64,000 nucleotides of DNA from Chryseobacterium phocaeense (GTDB taxonomy: Bacteria; Bacteroidota; Bacteroidia; Flavobacteriales; Weeksellaceae), in contig NZ_LT827015.1 of assembly GCF_900169075.1 (NCBI RefSeq), positions 2,992,158 through 3,056,157 on the forward strand, in the 5' to 3' direction. The position numbers and the translations under genes are program-made. The notes beneath the pieces are model-generated. The model was not told where the DNA came from and did no database searches. It was given only the letters and a program-made list of their open reading frames with translations. Below, in pieces: positions 42,368-51,484 of the stretch. Numbering within the stretch: the stretch's first letter is position 1; the number at the start of each line of letters is the position of its first letter.

Positions 42368-43663
42368 ATGAGATATTTAAGTTTTTTTTTCATTTTTATT
42401 TTCACGATTCATCTTCAGGCCCAGAAAAATTCTGAAAAGCATAAAAAGGAACTGAACCGGTATTTCACCGCATTGACAGATCTGAAAAAATTCAACGGGA
42501 ATGTACTGGTTACCCAAAATGGAAAGATTCTTCTGGATCAGACCTATACGATTTCCAGCGGACCCGCGGCTTTACGCGTCAATAAAAACAGTGCATTCAT
42601 CATTGCATCCGTCTCCAAGGTCTTTATTAAATATGCCATTCTGAAACTCGAGGAACAGGGAAAGCTTAAACTTTCGGATAAGCTCAGTACCATTATTCCT
42701 GATTTTCCCGACGGAAACAAAATTTCAATTGAAAACCTGCTGTATCACCAATCCGGACTTCCACGGGAAATCAGGGATTATGAGAAATATGAAAATCTCA
42801 GCCTTGAAAAAACGGTAGAACTCGCGAAAAAAGAATCCCTCCAGTTTGAGCCGGGCACACAAAACCTCTACTCCAATGTGGGTTATTTCATTCTTCATTA
42901 TATTATCGACCGTTCTTCTGATAAAGGATATCAGGAATTTATAAAAAATGAAATCATCAAAAAGTATCAGTTTAAAAATACGGGAGAATTCAATAACACC
43001 GGAACAGTCTCTAATTTCGCGTATGGATTTACCCAGGATGATAGCGCTAAAACGGTTCCTGTTTCAAAAACCAGCATCAACAGGTTTGAAACGGGAAATT
43101 ACTATTCTACAATTGATGACCTCTATTCTTTCAGTAAAAACCTCTTTTCCGGAAAAAATATAAAGAAAGAACAGGCGCTTAAAATGTTTGGGAAAGACAG
43201 CCTGCTGGTTCAGGCCGGCGGAAGACCTGGGTACAGAGCTTATTATTACCAGAATTTAAAAACGAAGACCACATTTATTTTTACTGCTAATTTTGATGAT
43301 ATTCCAATCCAGAAGGTTACAGAAGATATTATTAATCTTTTGAAAGATAAGCCGTATACCATTCCTCAAAAAATCAATAAAAAACAGGTAGCTGTTTCTG
43401 ATGACATTTTAAAACAGTACACGGGAAAATTTGCTTTGGATGTGGATAAATCCCAGGAATTTACAATCTCCCTGGAAAATAACGTTCTGTATATCGCCGA
43501 TAAAAGCGGTGAGAAAACAAAAATTTATCCGGAATCTGAGACCTCTTTCTTCGATAATCCTGAATCCGCAGACGGCTACCAGTTTACCAAACAAGCTGAC
43601 GGAAAATATGGCCTGATCATTATCTCTACAGGCATTACCCTGAAAACAACCCGGCTGGAATAA
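42368..43663 (+). CDS. Beta-lactamase-family serine hydrolase 1
   Basis: A 431-residue exported protein; ATG at 42368 gives a signal peptide ending at about LQAQ. The penicillin-binding/class C fold is shown by SVSK (Ser-x-x-Lys, near residue 81), YSNVGY (Tyr-x-Asn) and GGRPGY in place of the usual Lys/His-Thr-Gly. A C-terminal lipocalin-like domain (TGKFALDVDKSQEFTISLEN) follows. These enzymes act on D-peptides or esters rather than drugs; substrate unknown. Confidence 0.87.
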   Translation: MRYLSFFFIFIFTIHLQAQKNSEKHKKELNRYFTALTDLKKFNGNVLVTQNGKILLDQTYTISSGPAALRVNKNSAFIIASVSKVFIKYAILKLEEQGKLKLSDKLSTIIPDFPDGNKISIENLLYHQSGLPREIRDYEKYENLSLEKTVELAKKESLQFEPGTQNLYSNVGYFILHYIIDRSSDKGYQEFIKNEIIKKYQFKNTGEFNNTGTVSNFAYGFTQDDSAKTVPVSKTSINRFETGNYYSTIDDLYSFSKNLFSGKNIKKEQALKMFGKDSLLVQAGGRPGYRAYYYQNLKTKTTFIFTANFDDIPIQKVTEDIINLLKDKPYTIPQKINKKQVAVSDDILKQYTGKFALDVDKSQEFTISLENNVLYIADKSGEKTKIYPESETSFFDNPESADGYQFTKQADGKYGLIIISTGITLKTTRLE

Positions 43664-43960
43664 GTATGAATATAGTCAGGAAGCTGGAAGTCCGAAGCGG
43701 GAAGTTATTGAAGTTTATAATAGAACTTTAGCTCTTTATTCATTTTTTAATTGCCTGATCAATTTCATGCAGATGTTTAATATTAGCGTCTGCCAGTAAC
43801 TTCCTGCCTCCAGCTTCCCTCTTCCCTCTTCCCTCTCCCAGCTTCCATCCACCTGATTCTGAATTTCTATCCTGAGTAAAGGTTATTTTGTAAAATTTAT
43901 TACATTGCATAACATAGTAATGAAATTAAATTATATCTTTGCATAACAAATAACACCATT
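43664..43960. repeat. Intergenic inverted repeat (GGAAGCTGGAAG word)
   Basis: AGGAAGCTGGAAGTCCGAAG at about 43678 faces CTCCAGCTTCCCTCTTCC at about 43810, with a further tandem CTCTTCC series. The same word recurs at 61847-61882. A promoter for the next gene is at 43934. No gene is seen. Confidence 0.6.
43905..43948 (+). promoter_or_regulatory. Promoter with direct repeat, serine hydrolase 2
   Basis: TATCTTTG at 43934-43941 is a perfect -7 element 19 bases before the ATG. TTGCATAACA occurs twice (43905-43914 and 43939-43948), flanking it, as a direct repeat that could bind a regulator. Confidence 0.5.
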
Positions 43961-45037
43961 ATGCAATTAAAACCTATTTTTTTATCGCTTCTTTTTTTGC
44001 TGTTATCTTTTCAGACTACTGCAGCACAGGCTTATGAAAAAAAGATCGACAGCCTTATACTAACCGGATTTGGAAATACCAATGAACCGGGCGGTGCCTT
44101 CCTCGCAACAAAAAAGGGAAAAGTTATTTACCGTAAAGCATTTGGAAAAGCCAATCTGGAACTGGATGTCAATATGACCCCGGACAATGTGTTTCAAATC
44201 GGTTCCATGACCAAGCAATTTACAGCCGTTGCCATTCTCATGCTGGAGCAGCAGGGAAAACTGAATGTAGACGACCCGGTTTCAAAATACATCAAAGATT
44301 ATCCGTCAGGAGATAAAATCACCATTCATCATCTGCTGACGCATACTTCCGGGATCAAGGATTTTACAAAAATGAAGGCTTTGTCTACCATTGCCCAAAA
44401 AGAGATGAAACCTGAAATGATGGTTGATTTTTTCAAAAATGAACCGGTTGATTTTGCGCCGGGAGAGAAATTCGAGTATAATAATTCCGGGTATGTGGTC
44501 TTAGGCTATATTATTGAGCTGGTTTCGGGACAGACTTACGAAGATTTCATTAAAAAGAATATTTTTGAAAAAGCCGGGATGAGCCATTCCTATTATGCTA
44601 CCGACCGCCTTGTGATTCCTAAAAGAGCGTACGGCTACCACCAGAAAGAATATGGATTTGTCAATAAAACGGTGATCAGTTTCAGTGTTCCTTTTTCATC
44701 CGGTTCCCTGATGTCTACCGTAGACGATATGCTGAAATGGCAGCAGGCTCTGAATCAGAATATACTGCTTAATGCCGCTGAAACCAAAAAAGCTTTTCAG
44801 AAATACAAATTAAATAACGGTGAGAAATTTACATACGGCTACGGATGGCATCTGAAAGATATCAACGGAACGCCTGACAGAGAGCATGGCGGAAGTGTTT
44901 TCGGGTTCAAAAGTATGGGCGTGTACATTCCATCTGAAGATATTTATGTGATTGGATTCAGCAACTGTGACTGCCACTCACCTACCGAGATTACAAGAAA
45001 TATTGCAAAAATTGTTTTACAGTCAGGAAAAAAATAA
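43961..45037 (+). CDS. Beta-lactamase-family serine hydrolase 2
   Basis: A 358-residue exported protein with signal ending at about TTAAQA. The class C/PBP motifs are complete: SMTKQ (Ser-x-x-Lys, about residue 86), YNNSGY (Tyr-x-Asn, about 176) and HGGSVFG (His-x-Gly, about 308). Length equals a single catalytic domain. It is not a close copy of serine hydrolase 1, so the two represent separate members rather than a fresh duplication. Confidence 0.9.
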   Translation: MQLKPIFLSLLFLLLSFQTTAAQAYEKKIDSLILTGFGNTNEPGGAFLATKKGKVIYRKAFGKANLELDVNMTPDNVFQIGSMTKQFTAVAILMLEQQGKLNVDDPVSKYIKDYPSGDKITIHHLLTHTSGIKDFTKMKALSTIAQKEMKPEMMVDFFKNEPVDFAPGEKFEYNNSGYVVLGYIIELVSGQTYEDFIKKNIFEKAGMSHSYYATDRLVIPKRAYGYHQKEYGFVNKTVISFSVPFSSGSLMSTVDDMLKWQQALNQNILLNAAETKKAFQKYKLNNGEKFTYGYGWHLKDINGTPDREHGGSVFGFKSMGVYIPSEDIYVIGFSNCDCHSPTEITRNIAKIVLQSGKK

Positions 45038-45097
45038 TAAGCAGGAAGATAAAGAAAAACTGTTGAAAGAAAATTTAAAATAATTATATTTAAGAAC

Positions 45098-46498
45098 TTA
45101 TTTCTTCACAGGAAGTGCATGGTCCGGAACTTTCGCAATACAATACAGGACGGCAAAAAGGCAGATCATATTAACTCCCAAAGCTACAGAAAAGGCATTG
45201 TAATACTGCGGCCATGACGGTTTTGTGCCCAGAAAGTAATAGTAAATACTTCCTACCACAATAATTCCGGCTATGGCTGCCACCTGTTGAAAAGTATTGT
45301 AAACGCCTGAAGCATTTCCGGCAAGCCTGTCCGGAAGCCCGGACAAAGCAATATTGGCAAGCGAAGGAATAATGGAACCAACTCCCGCGCCATGAAAGAA
45401 CAGCAATAAGCACAAAACAAAAAAAGGAGTTTCAGTATTGAACAAAAAAATCTGTGTGATAAGTACCAGTATGATGAGGGTTAAACCTACCATTAAAAAT
45501 TTTTTACCATATTTTAAAATAAATTTTGCCGAAAACAGGGAAGCCAGAATAAAACCTACTCCCTGAAAAACAATGACCTCACCGGAATCCAGCGGCCCGA
45601 TATTCAGCCCATCCTGAAAAAATACAGAGAGAATATAAAAGTAAGAATCCAGCATGATGAAGAAAAAAGAAACGGCCAGAATCCCAAGATTGAAATTTTT
45701 ATATTCAAACAGGGTAAAATCAATCAGGTAAGGTTTTCCGTCCTTTAACCTTATCTTTTGGTCTTTAACAAAGTACATTAAAACGGCACCTGAAGCAAGC
45801 AGCCAAAAAATATTTTCCATATGGACCCCGTGATGCTCCGAAAGGGTGAGCGCATACGTAAAGAGAAAAAGTCCGGCTGCCAGAACAAAAACCCCAAAAA
45901 AATCAAATCCCTTTTTTTTGTCCGGAATTTTTGATTCACTTACAAATCTTTTACAGAAAAATACCGCCAGCAGGCAAATTGGGATATTTATCAGGAAAAT
46001 AAGCCTCCAGGATTCTTCCATGATGGTCACCGATGAAAAATATCCTCCCAGAAACTGTCCTGAAATAGTTCCCGCTCCAATGGTAATTCCATACCAGCCC
46101 ATAGCTTTTGTCCTCTCCTCATGCCCGCTAAAAAGGATCTGTATCATCGAAAGCACCTGCGGAGACATCAGCGCAGCACAGATTCCCTGGATAAAACGGG
46201 CAACGACGAGCAATACGGCTCCGCATGAAATACCGCATGCAGCAGAACTCAGCATAAAGAAAACCAGCCCTGTCATAAAGATTTTTTTTCTTCCATACAG
46301 ATCCCCCAGCCTTCCGCCTGTAATCAGAAATGAAGCAAAGCCTATAAGATAGGACGCAATCATCAGCTGCATCTCTCCGTTTGAAGCATGAAGATCCCTT
46401 TGAATGGATGGTATGGATACATTGATGATGAAAATATCCATGATGGTAAGGAACTGGCCCGATAATATCACCAGCAGTTTAAGATATTTGGAATTCAT
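45098..46498 (-). CDS. MFS drug-exporter-like transporter (DHA2 type)
   Basis: A 466-residue inner-membrane protein with about 14 helices, the DHA2/EmrB-QacA layout. Motif A is GGRLGDLYGRKK (residues 61-72), helix 1 carries LTIMDIFIINVSIPSI, and the helix-5 motif C region GITIGAGTISGQFLGG fits antiporters. It exports an unknown compound by proton antiport. A TetR gene lies 39 bases upstream on the same strand, and an operator-like site lies 7 bases before its start, so drug-type induction is likely. Confidence 0.92.
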   Translation of the reverse strand: MNSKYLKLLVILSGQFLTIMDIFIINVSIPSIQRDLHASNGEMQLMIASYLIGFASFLITGGRLGDLYGRKKIFMTGLVFFMLSSAACGISCGAVLLVVARFIQGICAALMSPQVLSMIQILFSGHEERTKAMGWYGITIGAGTISGQFLGGYFSSVTIMEESWRLIFLINIPICLLAVFFCKRFVSESKIPDKKKGFDFFGVFVLAAGLFLFTYALTLSEHHGVHMENIFWLLASGAVLMYFVKDQKIRLKDGKPYLIDFTLFEYKNFNLGILAVSFFFIMLDSYFYILSVFFQDGLNIGPLDSGEVIVFQGVGFILASLFSAKFILKYGKKFLMVGLTLIILVLITQIFLFNTETPFFVLCLLLFFHGAGVGSIIPSLANIALSGLPDRLAGNASGVYNTFQQVAAIAGIIVVGSIYYYFLGTKPSWPQYYNAFSVALGVNMICLFAVLYCIAKVPDHALPVKK

Positions 46499-46504
46499 TT
46501 TTAT

Positions 46505-46518
46505 ATAGATATATCTAT
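46505..46518. promoter_or_regulatory. Putative TetR operator in front of the MFS gene
   Basis: ATAGATATATCTAT is a perfect palindrome 7 bases upstream of the MFS start. It matches 12 of 14 positions of the site at 47131-47144 upstream of tetR itself, with the half-site ATAGA-N4-TCTAT in both. Confidence 0.65.
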
Positions 46519-46537
46519 TTTTAACTGATTAAAAAAA

Positions 46538-47101
46538 TTAAGGCAATTGCGCCTCAATCATTTTTCGGATCTGATCAAAAGAAGTGGTATTCTTTTGAAT
46601 GGTAGACGTCACAACTGCACCTTCAATCAGCAGAAAAATATTTTCCGTTGTTAAATTCACATCAATATGAGTATGATTTTCTGCAAATTGTTCCACCATT
46701 TCCCGGATCATTTTCTTCTGTCTGTCTTTATGCTGTTTTACAAAATCAGAAATGACAGGGCTACTTTCCCCTGTTTCCGAAATAATTTTAATGAAATGGC
46801 ATCCTGCAAACTCTGAAGACTGCTGCAGCGTTTTACGATAGTCTATCAGGGACAAAATCTTTTTCCTGCTATCTGAAATGTTGGCGGAAAATTCATCAAA
46901 CCCTTTGAACCATTCTATTTCTTCTTTGGCAAGGTAAGCCAGAAGAAGGTCGTTCTTGGATGAAAAATGATTATACAGAGACCCTATGGCAATATCTGCC
47001 TCAGCAATGATCTGGTTAATCCCTGTGGAATTAAAGCCCTGTCTGTAAAAAAGGTCCGAGGCAACCCTGATGATTCTTTCCTGTACTTTTTCCTTTTTCA
47101 T
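46538..47101 (-). CDS. TetR/AcrR-family repressor of the MFS gene
   Basis: A 187-residue regulator. The N-terminal HTH is typical (RIIRVASDLFYRQGFNSTGINQIIAEADIAIGSLYNHFSSKNDLL, residues 8-52); the C-terminal ligand domain is helical and variable. It precedes the MFS exporter and both genes carry a shared operator sequence, so it probably represses itself and the exporter until a ligand binds. Confidence 0.92.
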   Translation of the reverse strand: MKKEKVQERIIRVASDLFYRQGFNSTGINQIIAEADIAIGSLYNHFSSKNDLLLAYLAKEEIEWFKGFDEFSANISDSRKKILSLIDYRKTLQQSSEFAGCHFIKIISETGESSPVISDFVKQHKDRQKKMIREMVEQFAENHTHIDVNLTTENIFLLIEGAVVTSTIQKNTTSFDQIRKMIEAQLP

Positions 47102-47114
47102 TCTTAATTTTTTA

Positions 47115-47151
47115 CAAATGTAGACAAAAAATAGATAAGTCTATCTATTTT
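47115..47151 (-). promoter_or_regulatory. tetR promoter and operator
   Basis: The minus-strand -7 element TACATTTG is at 47115-47122. Just upstream, 47128-47151 holds an inverted repeat (AAAATAGATA-N4-TATCTATTTT) containing ATAGATAAGTCTAT at 47131-47144. A repressor bound there would cover the -33 region. Confidence 0.65.
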
Positions 47152-47197
47152 ATTTCAACCTGAAATCATTTAACTTTATCTTTTAAATCTAAAGATT

Positions 47198-47665
47198 ATG
47201 TTTAGAACTTTCTTCCTGTTCTTTTGTTTATTTTTGTTAGTGATCAACTTATCCTGCCAACCATCTAAAAAAGAAATTATGTTACCCTCCAACCCTGCCG
47301 TATATTTTGAGATTCCTGTTAACGACATGAAACGGGCCGAAAAGTTTTATAGCCATGTATTTGGCTTTTCGTTTGAAAAAGAAATGATTGACGGATATGA
47401 AATGGCCCTGTTCCCGTTTGAAGAAAAAAACAGCGGGATCACGGGAGCTTTGGCAAAAGGAGATGTCTATAAACCCACAAAGGATGGGGTCATTATTTAT
47501 CTTAAAACCACAGATATTGATGAAAGTTTATCAAAAGTGCTGAATCGTGGCGGCAAGACGCTGTACCCTAAAAAAATTAATGAAAAATACGGCTTTGCAG
47601 TAGCAGAATTTGAGGATTCCGAGGGAAACAGGATTGCCCTTCATGAGACGCTCGACAACCCATAA
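47198..47665 (+). CDS. VOC (glyoxalase-fold) lipoprotein
   Basis: A 155-residue protein with a lipoprotein signal (VINLSCQ, Cys at about residue 23) and one vicinal-oxygen-chelate domain: VYFEIPVNDMKRAEKFYSHVFGF, then ALFPF, IIYLKTTDIDESLSKVLNRGG and FEDSEGNRIALHE. Most VOC proteins are cytoplasmic, so export is unusual, though known in Bacteroidota. Divergent from tetR. Substrate unknown. Confidence 0.85.
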   Translation: MFRTFFLFFCLFLLVINLSCQPSKKEIMLPSNPAVYFEIPVNDMKRAEKFYSHVFGFSFEKEMIDGYEMALFPFEEKNSGITGALAKGDVYKPTKDGVIIYLKTTDIDESLSKVLNRGGKTLYPKKINEKYGFAVAEFEDSEGNRIALHETLDNP

Positions 47666-47683
47666 AGTATATTGCTCTAAAAA

Positions 47684-47716
47684 AGAAATCCGGAGAAGCA
47701 TGTTTTCCGGATTTCT
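47684..47716. terminator. Terminator between the VOC and M64 peptidase genes
   Basis: AGAAATCCGGA and TCCGGATTTCT form an 11-bp stem between convergent genes, with an A-run on the left. Confidence 0.75.
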
Positions 47717-47739
47717 ACAACATCACTTATACGGCTTAA

Positions 47740-49101
47740 CTATTCTTTTATAATTTTCTGTGAAATAATCAGTGTCTTATCTTCTGTTATGTTTAACATG
47801 TAAGTTCCGGACGGAAGGTTGTTGGTATGAACAAGAAGTGCATCAGGTTTCAGCCTTTCGAATCCGGCAGCAATCAATTTTCCAGACATATCATAAATAT
47901 TGACATCAATTTTCCCGGAAAAATTCTGCTTACCCTTAATGACAAATTCGCTTTGAAATGGGTTAGGGTAAATCCCAAAATGCCTCTCCTGTGCCTTAAT
48001 TTCGGCTACTCCTAACACTGTCTTGTTCAACGTCCATGTTATATTGGTAAAATGGACTGTGTGATGATTATCTACTTTGACCAAAGTAGTGTTATCGGTT
48101 ACAGAGAAAAGCAGAGTATTGGTACCGGTGTTCAACTGTCCTGGTGAAATAGTTATTGAATTTCCGGTGGCTGCCAGCATAGTTCCGTTTAGCTTCCATG
48201 AATTTACAAGCGTATTGGGGATTGGCAGGATTTCGTTCACTGTAAAAGTAACATTGGAATTTCCGTCTACCGCTGTGCTATTGGTTGGTGTATAAGATTC
48301 AATGGGTGAAACCAGTGAATGTATCTTCTCAATAATTGTTTCTCTGCACACAGCGCAAAATTGTCTGTTAAGGAATCTCATTTCACAATTTTGATGAGGC
48401 CTGTACCATGTGTTATCTTCCGGAAACGGATAGATCCCAACTCCATCGGTACCTACCCAATTCTTCCATTTTACAGTTGCAGGATTAGAATTTTGTGTTT
48501 TATTATGACTTTCACCTGTAGTTATCCAGTATTCATCGGCAAGCCTTCCAAATGAGTGTCCCAATTCGTGGACGAGAATCTCATTTGATGAATTATTAAG
48601 CGAGGCAAATGCATAAGCTCCTCCACATCCTCCATACTGGGTAGAATTACTCAGAATATAAGCAACATCGTAGTCCGGAACATTGGCAGACAAAACCTGT
48701 CCTACTTTTGTGTTGTTACCATACATACATCTATGAGTTCCACCTATGTCAAAAGAAGAGCCCAGAAAGTTATTCGGGTTAGATACGGGAAATATAGGCT
48801 CTGCACTGTTTGCTGCCGTTCCCGGATGTTTCACTCCACTCTCCGCAGAAATCACCTTTACTGCATATACATTAAAATAATTTTTATACTCCAGATAAGG
48901 ACTCTTATTAAAAAGATAATTCATTGAAGCCTGCGCAGAGGTGATGAATTCTGTTTGTTGCACATCTGTAAACCCATCTCCTAAAATAACCATATTAATA
49001 CGCTTATCATTCGCACCGTTTTGTAATAAAGGCAGTGTTTCAAAGGTTTGTGAATAGCACAAGACACCAGACAACATCAGCAATACAATTTTTTTCATCA
49101 T
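47740..49101 (-). CDS. T9SS-exported M64-family metallopeptidase
   Basis: A 453-residue secreted zinc protease. After a signal ending at about CYSQ comes the M64 (IgA-peptidase-like) domain: INMVILGDGFTDVQQTEFI, NVYAVKVISAESGV, and the zinc site HELGHSFGRLADEYW (two His, Glu, then Asp). Then a short beta domain and a type A sorting domain at the end (FGIYPNPFQSEFVIKG, LPSGTYMLNITEDK). It is exported to the surface or medium through T9SS. The start codon overlaps the previous stop by one base. Confidence 0.9.
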   Translation of the reverse strand: MMKKIVLLMLSGVLCYSQTFETLPLLQNGANDKRINMVILGDGFTDVQQTEFITSAQASMNYLFNKSPYLEYKNYFNVYAVKVISAESGVKHPGTAANSAEPIFPVSNPNNFLGSSFDIGGTHRCMYGNNTKVGQVLSANVPDYDVAYILSNSTQYGGCGGAYAFASLNNSSNEILVHELGHSFGRLADEYWITTGESHNKTQNSNPATVKWKNWVGTDGVGIYPFPEDNTWYRPHQNCEMRFLNRQFCAVCRETIIEKIHSLVSPIESYTPTNSTAVDGNSNVTFTVNEILPIPNTLVNSWKLNGTMLAATGNSITISPGQLNTGTNTLLFSVTDNTTLVKVDNHHTVHFTNITWTLNKTVLGVAEIKAQERHFGIYPNPFQSEFVIKGKQNFSGKIDVNIYDMSGKLIAAGFERLKPDALLVHTNNLPSGTYMLNITEDKTLIISQKIIKE

Positions 49102-49583
49102 TAAAGGTTTTGATTAAATAACAGTCTTTTCCCCATCAGGGTTATTTTCTCAATTTTTACCCCAGCAATTTCTTTTGTATAGGAAAACCTTACATTGAAT
49201 TCTGCCTTTTGCAAGGATAATTTCTTTCTGCTGATCTTATCTTCGTACACTTCCATTTCGGGATTCAGCGGATCTTCCAAATGCTGCTTTACAACTTCTT
49301 TGCCATCCGGTCCTAGTAAAGAGATAATATAATCTCCTTCTTTAAGACTGTTTTCATCACAGTCCTCAATATTTTTCAGCTTACCATTTGCAATTTTTTT
49401 TTCTTCAAGAGTGAATGCTTCCATTCCCAAAGGATCTTTCTCTACTTTAAAGAAAAGATACAGAATCTGAGGCCCGTTCTCCGGCTGTCCGCAGTTTTCC
49501 CTACGAACTCCAGAACTGCTTATATGCAGGAAAATATTGCATATAATACAGGAAAAAATAAAAAAACTATATCTTTTTTTCAT
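49101..49583 (-). CDS. Hypothetical secreted protein (160 aa), coupled to the M64 peptidase
   Basis: No family recognised. An N-terminal hydrophobic segment (FFIFSCIICNIFLHI) is a signal peptide or anchor with a possible lipobox-like cysteine. The rest is hydrophilic with strand patterns (GPQILYLFFKV, DYIISLLGPDG). Its stop overlaps the protease start (TAATG), so it may assist or regulate the protease; this is inference from coupling only. Confidence 0.65.
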   Translation of the reverse strand: MKKRYSFFIFSCIICNIFLHISSSGVRRENCGQPENGPQILYLFFKVEKDPLGMEAFTLEEKKIANGKLKNIEDCDENSLKEGDYIISLLGPDGKEVVKQHLEDPLNPEMEVYEDKISRKKLSLQKAEFNVRFSYTKEIAGVKIEKITLMGKRLLFNQNL

Positions 49584-49953
49584 GATGTATACAATTAGAT
49601 TGTTTATATTAAGTAAATCAATTCCAAAAAATGGATCTTAAAACATATACTCTTATCATTCAATTTTGTTGTAAAGCAAATAAAACACAGTCTAAAACAA
49701 TAAAAAAAAACGTTACAAAATGTTAACTAATATTACTTATGACAAACAAAAATATTATCTCAAACAAAATAACACACTAAATAACAGTTAGTTAAATTTT
49801 AAAACCTGTTAATTTCAAGACTCTTACATAAAATTCTATTTTACCTGCTCTTATTCAGATAATTAATTCACTGCATAACATTATTAGCTTTAATCAGTAC
49901 ATATTTCGTATCTTTAGGTACGTAATTACAAAAGATTATACGGTACAAGAGCA
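49584..49953. other. AT-rich intergenic region
   Basis: No convincing gene is seen in these 370 bases. The content is very AT-rich with A-runs. A 31-codon frame near 49631 has no supporting features. A -7-like TATCTTTA lies at about 49910, 40 bases before the next gene. Confidence 0.4.
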
Positions 49954-50574
49954 ATGGCAGAAGAACTTTATTTCATTAAAACCAATCCTAATATTGCGAA
50001 AATCAATTTGTACAATAAACTCTCCCGTGAAGAGGAAAGTATTATGAAATTTCTTCAGGATGACGCGAGGGTAAGCCTGGAAATCATTAAAAATAAGGTC
50101 AAAGATTCCGTAGAAGAGCTTTCCAAAGAAGAGCTTTCCAGTATTTTCAACTGGTTCAGTCATACCTATCCTTCGGGTGGTGAAGAAAACAAAACCCAGC
50201 TTTTCATTCATGGAATTGATGTTTTTTATGAAATTCCTGAAACAAGCAATGTAAAATCTTTCCAGGAACTTCTTTCGGATTATGAAAATTTTTCCAAACA
50301 GCATCTGGACTTTAAGCTGAATTCCCAAAACTTTAATCAATTCCTGATTTACGGCTTATTTTTTACGGATATCGCCCTGAAAGAAAAAGGGAACTGCACT
50401 ATTCTTTCGCATTATTTAAAAACCGATAATCCTTCTCTATATGCCTTTGCGGAAGAACAGTTCCGGGAAAAGGGCTCAGAACAGGATAATGATTCCGAGC
50501 TTCAGCATTATTTCGGGGATCTGTATGACCTTACGAAATTTTACAAAGGTCCTATTATAAAGCTTGATCACTAA
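49954..50574 (+). CDS. Hypothetical protein (206 aa)
   Basis: No family recognised. A soluble acidic protein, largely helical by pattern (KEELSSIFNWFSH, SFQELLSDYENFSKQ, LYAFAEEQFREKG). No signal peptide. It precedes a lipoprotein gene by 11 bases, and the two may form an operon. Function unknown. Confidence 0.65.
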   Translation: MAEELYFIKTNPNIAKINLYNKLSREEESIMKFLQDDARVSLEIIKNKVKDSVEELSKEELSSIFNWFSHTYPSGGEENKTQLFIHGIDVFYEIPETSNVKSFQELLSDYENFSKQHLDFKLNSQNFNQFLIYGLFFTDIALKEKGNCTILSHYLKTDNPSLYAFAEEQFREKGSEQDNDSELQHYFGDLYDLTKFYKGPIIKLDH

Positions 50575-50585
50575 GAAATTTAATC

Positions 50586-51329
50586 ATGTTGCTACAGAAA
50601 ATACAATCCGGTGCTCTTCTGATATTGTCAGCATTGATTATGGTTTGCTGTTCAAAAACCTATGACGCTTCCTTTTTCAAAGGTGAGTGGCTTTCCGATT
50701 CGCTGGTGAGCAAAGAAAATGATCATTGGAGAGAGTTCCTGTATTTTGATAACGGATATGCCGCACGTACAACTGTGTGGGGCAGACAATATCTACTCAA
50801 TAAAAATCTCAAAGTAAAGGATTTACAACTGTATGAGCGGGACAAGGCATTATTCCGTATTAAAGTCATTGATTCCAACAAAATTACTGTAGAAGGAAAG
50901 GATTATTACGGAAGCTTTAGAAGGAGTAATTATCAGCCCGATGAGATGAGAACAGCTGTAGCCATTGCGGAAAAAACAGAAAGCCAGCGTAAAAAATTAT
51001 TAGGTCAATGGAAGGCAATTAATTTCAGCATCGTTTCACTACAGGATCCAAAAGATACATTCACCATTCATCTTCCTGAGCATAGGAAAATAGCAGTAAT
51101 TTCAACCGATGAGATAACTGCCGTTAATGTTGGCTATAATCAACTTTCATTTCATACCAACAACCATATTAGATCCTTTGAATATAATGCTGAGCCAGAT
51201 AAAATAAATTTTATTTCCGGAGATGTCATTTTTTCATTAAAATACTATTTTCAAAATGAAAGGCTGATCATTGAATATCGGACTTTCAGAAATATTTTAA
51301 ATTCTGTCACTTTCGAAAAAGTGCGATAA
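50586..51329 (+). CDS. Hypothetical lipoprotein (247 aa)
   Basis: An N-terminal signal with lipobox MVCC (Cys at about residue 22-23) is followed by a two-part beta-rich chain: FKGEWLSDSLVSKEND and, later, LLGQWKAINFSIVSL, which look like two lipocalin-like repeats. No named family assigned. Located 11 bases after the preceding hypothetical gene. Confidence 0.65.
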   Translation: MLLQKIQSGALLILSALIMVCCSKTYDASFFKGEWLSDSLVSKENDHWREFLYFDNGYAARTTVWGRQYLLNKNLKVKDLQLYERDKALFRIKVIDSNKITVEGKDYYGSFRRSNYQPDEMRTAVAIAEKTESQRKKLLGQWKAINFSIVSLQDPKDTFTIHLPEHRKIAVISTDEITAVNVGYNQLSFHTNNHIRSFEYNAEPDKINFISGDVIFSLKYYFQNERLIIEYRTFRNILNSVTFEKVR

Positions 51330-51484
51330 TTCATTATCCAAAAAGTAAAGGCATTCTTATCGCACAAATACATCCATAAAATCAAATACCAACACAAATT
51401 TACTAACAATCAGCATGTAAAAAGATTCTTCACGGCCTTTGTAATATCAGGGATCCGATAATTGTCTTGTATAAAAAACAAACC

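Noticed and set aside
49631..49726. 31-codon frame in the AT-rich gap
   Set aside because: No ribosome-binding or promoter context and a composition no different from the surrounding non-coding DNA.
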